A stretch of 7,558 nucleotides of DNA from Planctomycetaceae bacterium (GTDB lineage: Bacteria > Planctomycetota > Planctomycetia > Pirellulales > Thermoguttaceae): assembly GCA_031282385.1 (NCBI GenBank), contig JAITDV010000620.1:1-7558 (forward strand), given 5' to 3'. The notes under the pieces were generated by a model. It was not told where the DNA came from, ran no database searches, and saw only the letters and a program-made list of their open reading frames with translations. Of the stretch, positions 5,834 through 7,558 are shown in pieces. The stretch's first letter is position 1; the number at the start of each line of letters is the position of its first letter. Made by a program: the position numbers and the translations under genes.

Positions 5834-7375
5834 ATGAAAACAACAAAAACAACAATATCAAGACGTCGTTTTATTGAAGATTCGATGATCGCGGCAATGG
5901 CAACAAGTTCGGTCGGATTGTTGTGTACGTCCGGCAATGCACAAACTTCAGATACGGTTAGTGCAAATGATAGTATTGGTATGGCAATTATCGGTGCCGG
6001 AAGTCGAGCCGGCGACCAAATCAAAGGTTACAAAAATAATAAACACGTAAAATTTTTGTACATCTGCGATCCCGATTCAAAACGAGCAGAAGAGAAATGC
6101 TCAATTATTGAACGCGAATTGGGTTATCGTCCGAACGCAGTAGCAGATTTTCGCAAGGCACTTGAAGATAAAAATGTTGTTGCGGTAAGCGGCGCAACAA
6201 CAAATCATTGGCACGCGCTCGCTTCTGTTTGGGCTTTGCAAGCCGGCAAACATGTGTTCATGGAAAAACCGCTCACTCACAACATTCATGAAGGTAAAGC
6301 TATTGTTGCCGCCGTACAAAAATATAAACTCGTTTTTCAAACCGGTACACAATGCCGATCAGCTGAAAATGTACGTAATGTTGTTAAATATGTTCACGAC
6401 GGCGGAATCGGCGAAGTTAAATTTGTTCGCGGAATTTGTTATAAACGCCGTAAAGCAATCGGTGCTTTGGGCGAATATCCAATACCGCCAGGAGTTGATT
6501 ATGACTTGTGGAGCGGACCCGCGCAAATAAAACCGGTTACAAGAAAAAATTTCCATTACGACTGGCACTGGCAAAGATACTACGGTAACGGCGATCTAGG
6601 AAATCAAGGTCCACATCAAACTGATATTGCGCGTTGGTTTTTGAATATTGAGCGTTTTCCAAACACGGTGATTTCGTACGGCGGCAGACTTGGATATGAT
6701 GTTGAGAAAAAAGACCCGAATTATGTCGATGCCGGTGACGTTGCAAATACTGAAGTGTCAATTTACGATTACGGTGATAAGTCAATTGTATTTGAAACAC
6801 GAGGTCTCGCAACTCCTCCAATTCTTGTTCCAAACTCTACTGATGCAGGAACGCTTGTCGGCGTAATTGCATATGGAACAAAAGGATACGCATTGCAAGG
6901 CTTTTCAATCAAAGGACAAACTTACAATCAATCGGCTATTTTTGATCTTGAAGGTCATCTTGTTAAGAAATACAACAGTGGAGAAAATCATTATACGAAT
7001 TTTATTGACGCGGTTATCAAAAACGATCCGGCAGCAGTAAATGCTGACGCTCGATGCGGTGCGTTGTCGGCGGCAATTAGTCATCTTGGCAACATCTCTT
7101 ATTACGTGAACGAAAAAAATAAAATTTCAGTTGCAGAGTTACAAAAAGAGTTAAAAAATATCAAGTCGTTTGATGACAATGAAGCAACTTTGGAACGAAC
7201 TGTAGAACATTTGCAACAGAATAAAGTTGACCTCGAAAAAACTCCATTGGCTTTAGGTTCGCTGTTAAAAATTGACGTGCAAAAAGAAGAGTTTGTCAAT
7301 AATCCCGAAGCAAATGTGTTGCTGTCCCGCGATTACCGCAAAGGTTTTGAAGTACCCGATCCAGATAAAGTTTAG
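5834..7375 (+). CDS. Tat-exported Gfo/Idh/MocA family NAD(P)-dependent oxidoreductase
   Basis: This 513-residue protein starts with a twin-arginine signal: SRRRFI at 9-14, a hydrophobic stretch at about 18-31, and probable cleavage near GNA-Q (34-37). The Rossmann fold follows, with IIGAGSRAG (52-60) and the cofactor-contacting CDPDSKRAE (78-86). EKP (144-146) is the family signature carrying the conserved lysine. DLWSGPA (224-230) and GDLGNQGPHQTDIARW (253-268) match the substrate-domain region, with His261 and Asp264 as likely active-site residues. It is longer than a typical member (about 350-450 residues). The extra ~80 C-terminal residues, with SRDYRKGFEVPDP (498-510), belong to a subfamily frequent in planctomycetes. 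Such enzymes oxidise or reduce sugars or cyclitols and probably fold with cofactor before export to the periplasm. The substrate cannot be deduced. It appears monocistronic. Confidence 0.93.
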   Translation: MKTTKTTISRRRFIEDSMIAAMATSSVGLLCTSGNAQTSDTVSANDSIGMAIIGAGSRAGDQIKGYKNNKHVKFLYICDPDSKRAEEKCSIIERELGYRPNAVADFRKALEDKNVVAVSGATTNHWHALASVWALQAGKHVFMEKPLTHNIHEGKAIVAAVQKYKLVFQTGTQCRSAENVRNVVKYVHDGGIGEVKFVRGICYKRRKAIGALGEYPIPPGVDYDLWSGPAQIKPVTRKNFHYDWHWQRYYGNGDLGNQGPHQTDIARWFLNIERFPNTVISYGGRLGYDVEKKDPNYVDAGDVANTEVSIYDYGDKSIVFETRGLATPPILVPNSTDAGTLVGVIAYGTKGYALQGFSIKGQTYNQSAIFDLEGHLVKKYNSGENHYTNFIDAVIKNDPAAVNADARCGALSAAISHLGNISYYVNEKNKISVAELQKELKNIKSFDDNEATLERTVEHLQQNKVDLEKTPLALGSLLKIDVQKEEFVNNPEANVLLSRDYRKGFEVPDPDKV

Positions 7376-7443
7376 GTTAATCCTTTTCGCGTAACTATTC
7401 AGCAACGTTATGAATTTTCATTTTTCCGCCCCGTTAAAGACAA
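7376..7443. other. Short spacer after the oxidoreductase gene
   Basis: I see no hairpin followed by a T-run between the stop codon and the terminal repeat, so no intrinsic terminator can be supported in this stretch. Confidence 0.5.
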
Positions 7444-7525
7444 TAGACCTTTTCTCTAACCTAAAAATACATCAACGCAACAAAAAACCTACAACGAAAA
7501 ACCGCCTTTAACTCCTCCGAGACCA
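7444..7525. repeat. Right copy of 82-bp inverted repeat at window end
   Basis: This is the reverse complement of positions 1-82 with a single mismatch. It starts 68 bp after the oxidoreductase stop codon. Beyond it, the sequence runs on into an ACCCCTAACCCC stretch and a GC-rich hairpin that would probably belong to the same repeat unit; the left copy cannot show this because the window begins there. Confidence 0.9.
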
Positions 7526-7532
7526 CCCCTAA

Positions 7533-7549
7533 CCCCTCCGAAGGAGGGG
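7533..7549. repeat. GC-rich palindrome CCCCTCC-GAA-GGAGGGG
   Basis: A perfect 7-bp stem closes on a GAA loop. It stands out in otherwise AT-rich DNA. From memory, hairpins of this form recur as dispersed intergenic repeats in several bacterial phyla. It could act as a transcription end for the oxidoreductase gene, but it is followed by AATAAGAAG and not a T-run, so I treat it as a REP-like repeat. Confidence 0.6.
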
Positions 7550-7558
7550 AATAAGAAG

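Noticed and set aside
1..7558. Whole window as a composite transposon bounded by the 82-bp inverted repeats
   Set aside because: There is no transposase, integrase or resolvase. The genes look like ordinary chromosomal planctomycete genes, and contig ends falling in a dispersed repeat explain the symmetry more simply.

Overview
The window looks like chromosomal DNA from an AT-rich member of the Planctomycetota, or a close PVC relative. The evidence is an 847-residue membrane protein of a type I associate with planctomycetes, a Tat-exported Gfo/Idh/MocA oxidoreductase of the subfamily that is greatly expanded in that phylum, and sparse gene packing with long repeat-filled spacers. The assignment is from family knowledge; nothing in the window fixes the species.

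Layout. There are three convincing genes. A ROK-family sugar kinase-like protein lies on the minus strand at 754-1821. The large membrane protein lies on the minus strand at 2858-5401. The Tat-signal Gfo/Idh/MocA oxidoreductase lies on the plus strand at 5834-7375. No tRNA, rRNA, CRISPR array, transposase or integrase is visible. The spacers hold nested families of repeats. (1) An 82-bp sequence occurs at both ends of the window in inverted orientation (1-82 and 7444-7525, one mismatch); the right copy is followed by a GC-rich hairpin. (2) A roughly 0.5-kb repeat occurs twice in direct orientation (205-710 and 2188-2708), bracketing the ROK gene. (3) A roughly 94-bp MITE-like element with TGTTC/GAACA ends and a central hairpin occurs twice in inverted orientation (2710-2803 and 5518-5610), bracketing the large membrane protein gene. 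(4) Two perfect dyads lie in front of the oxidoreductase gene: a 28-bp palindrome sharing sequence with the MITE ends, and a 14-bp-stem hairpin in the probable 5' leader.

How the parts relate. The ROK protein and the oxidoreductase both belong to families that act on sugars or sugar derivatives, but they are not in one operon and there is no direct evidence of a shared pathway. The membrane protein is probably cell-envelope located and of unknown function. Each gene appears to be its own transcription unit. The most unusual part of the window is the repeat landscape: each minus-strand gene is bracketed by a different repeat family and the window itself is bracketed by a third. The 0.5-kb repeat keeps potential RNA stems in both copies. 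I see no convincing new multi-gene system. The best candidates for something undescribed are the 0.5-kb repeat family and the MITE-like family with its related palindrome.
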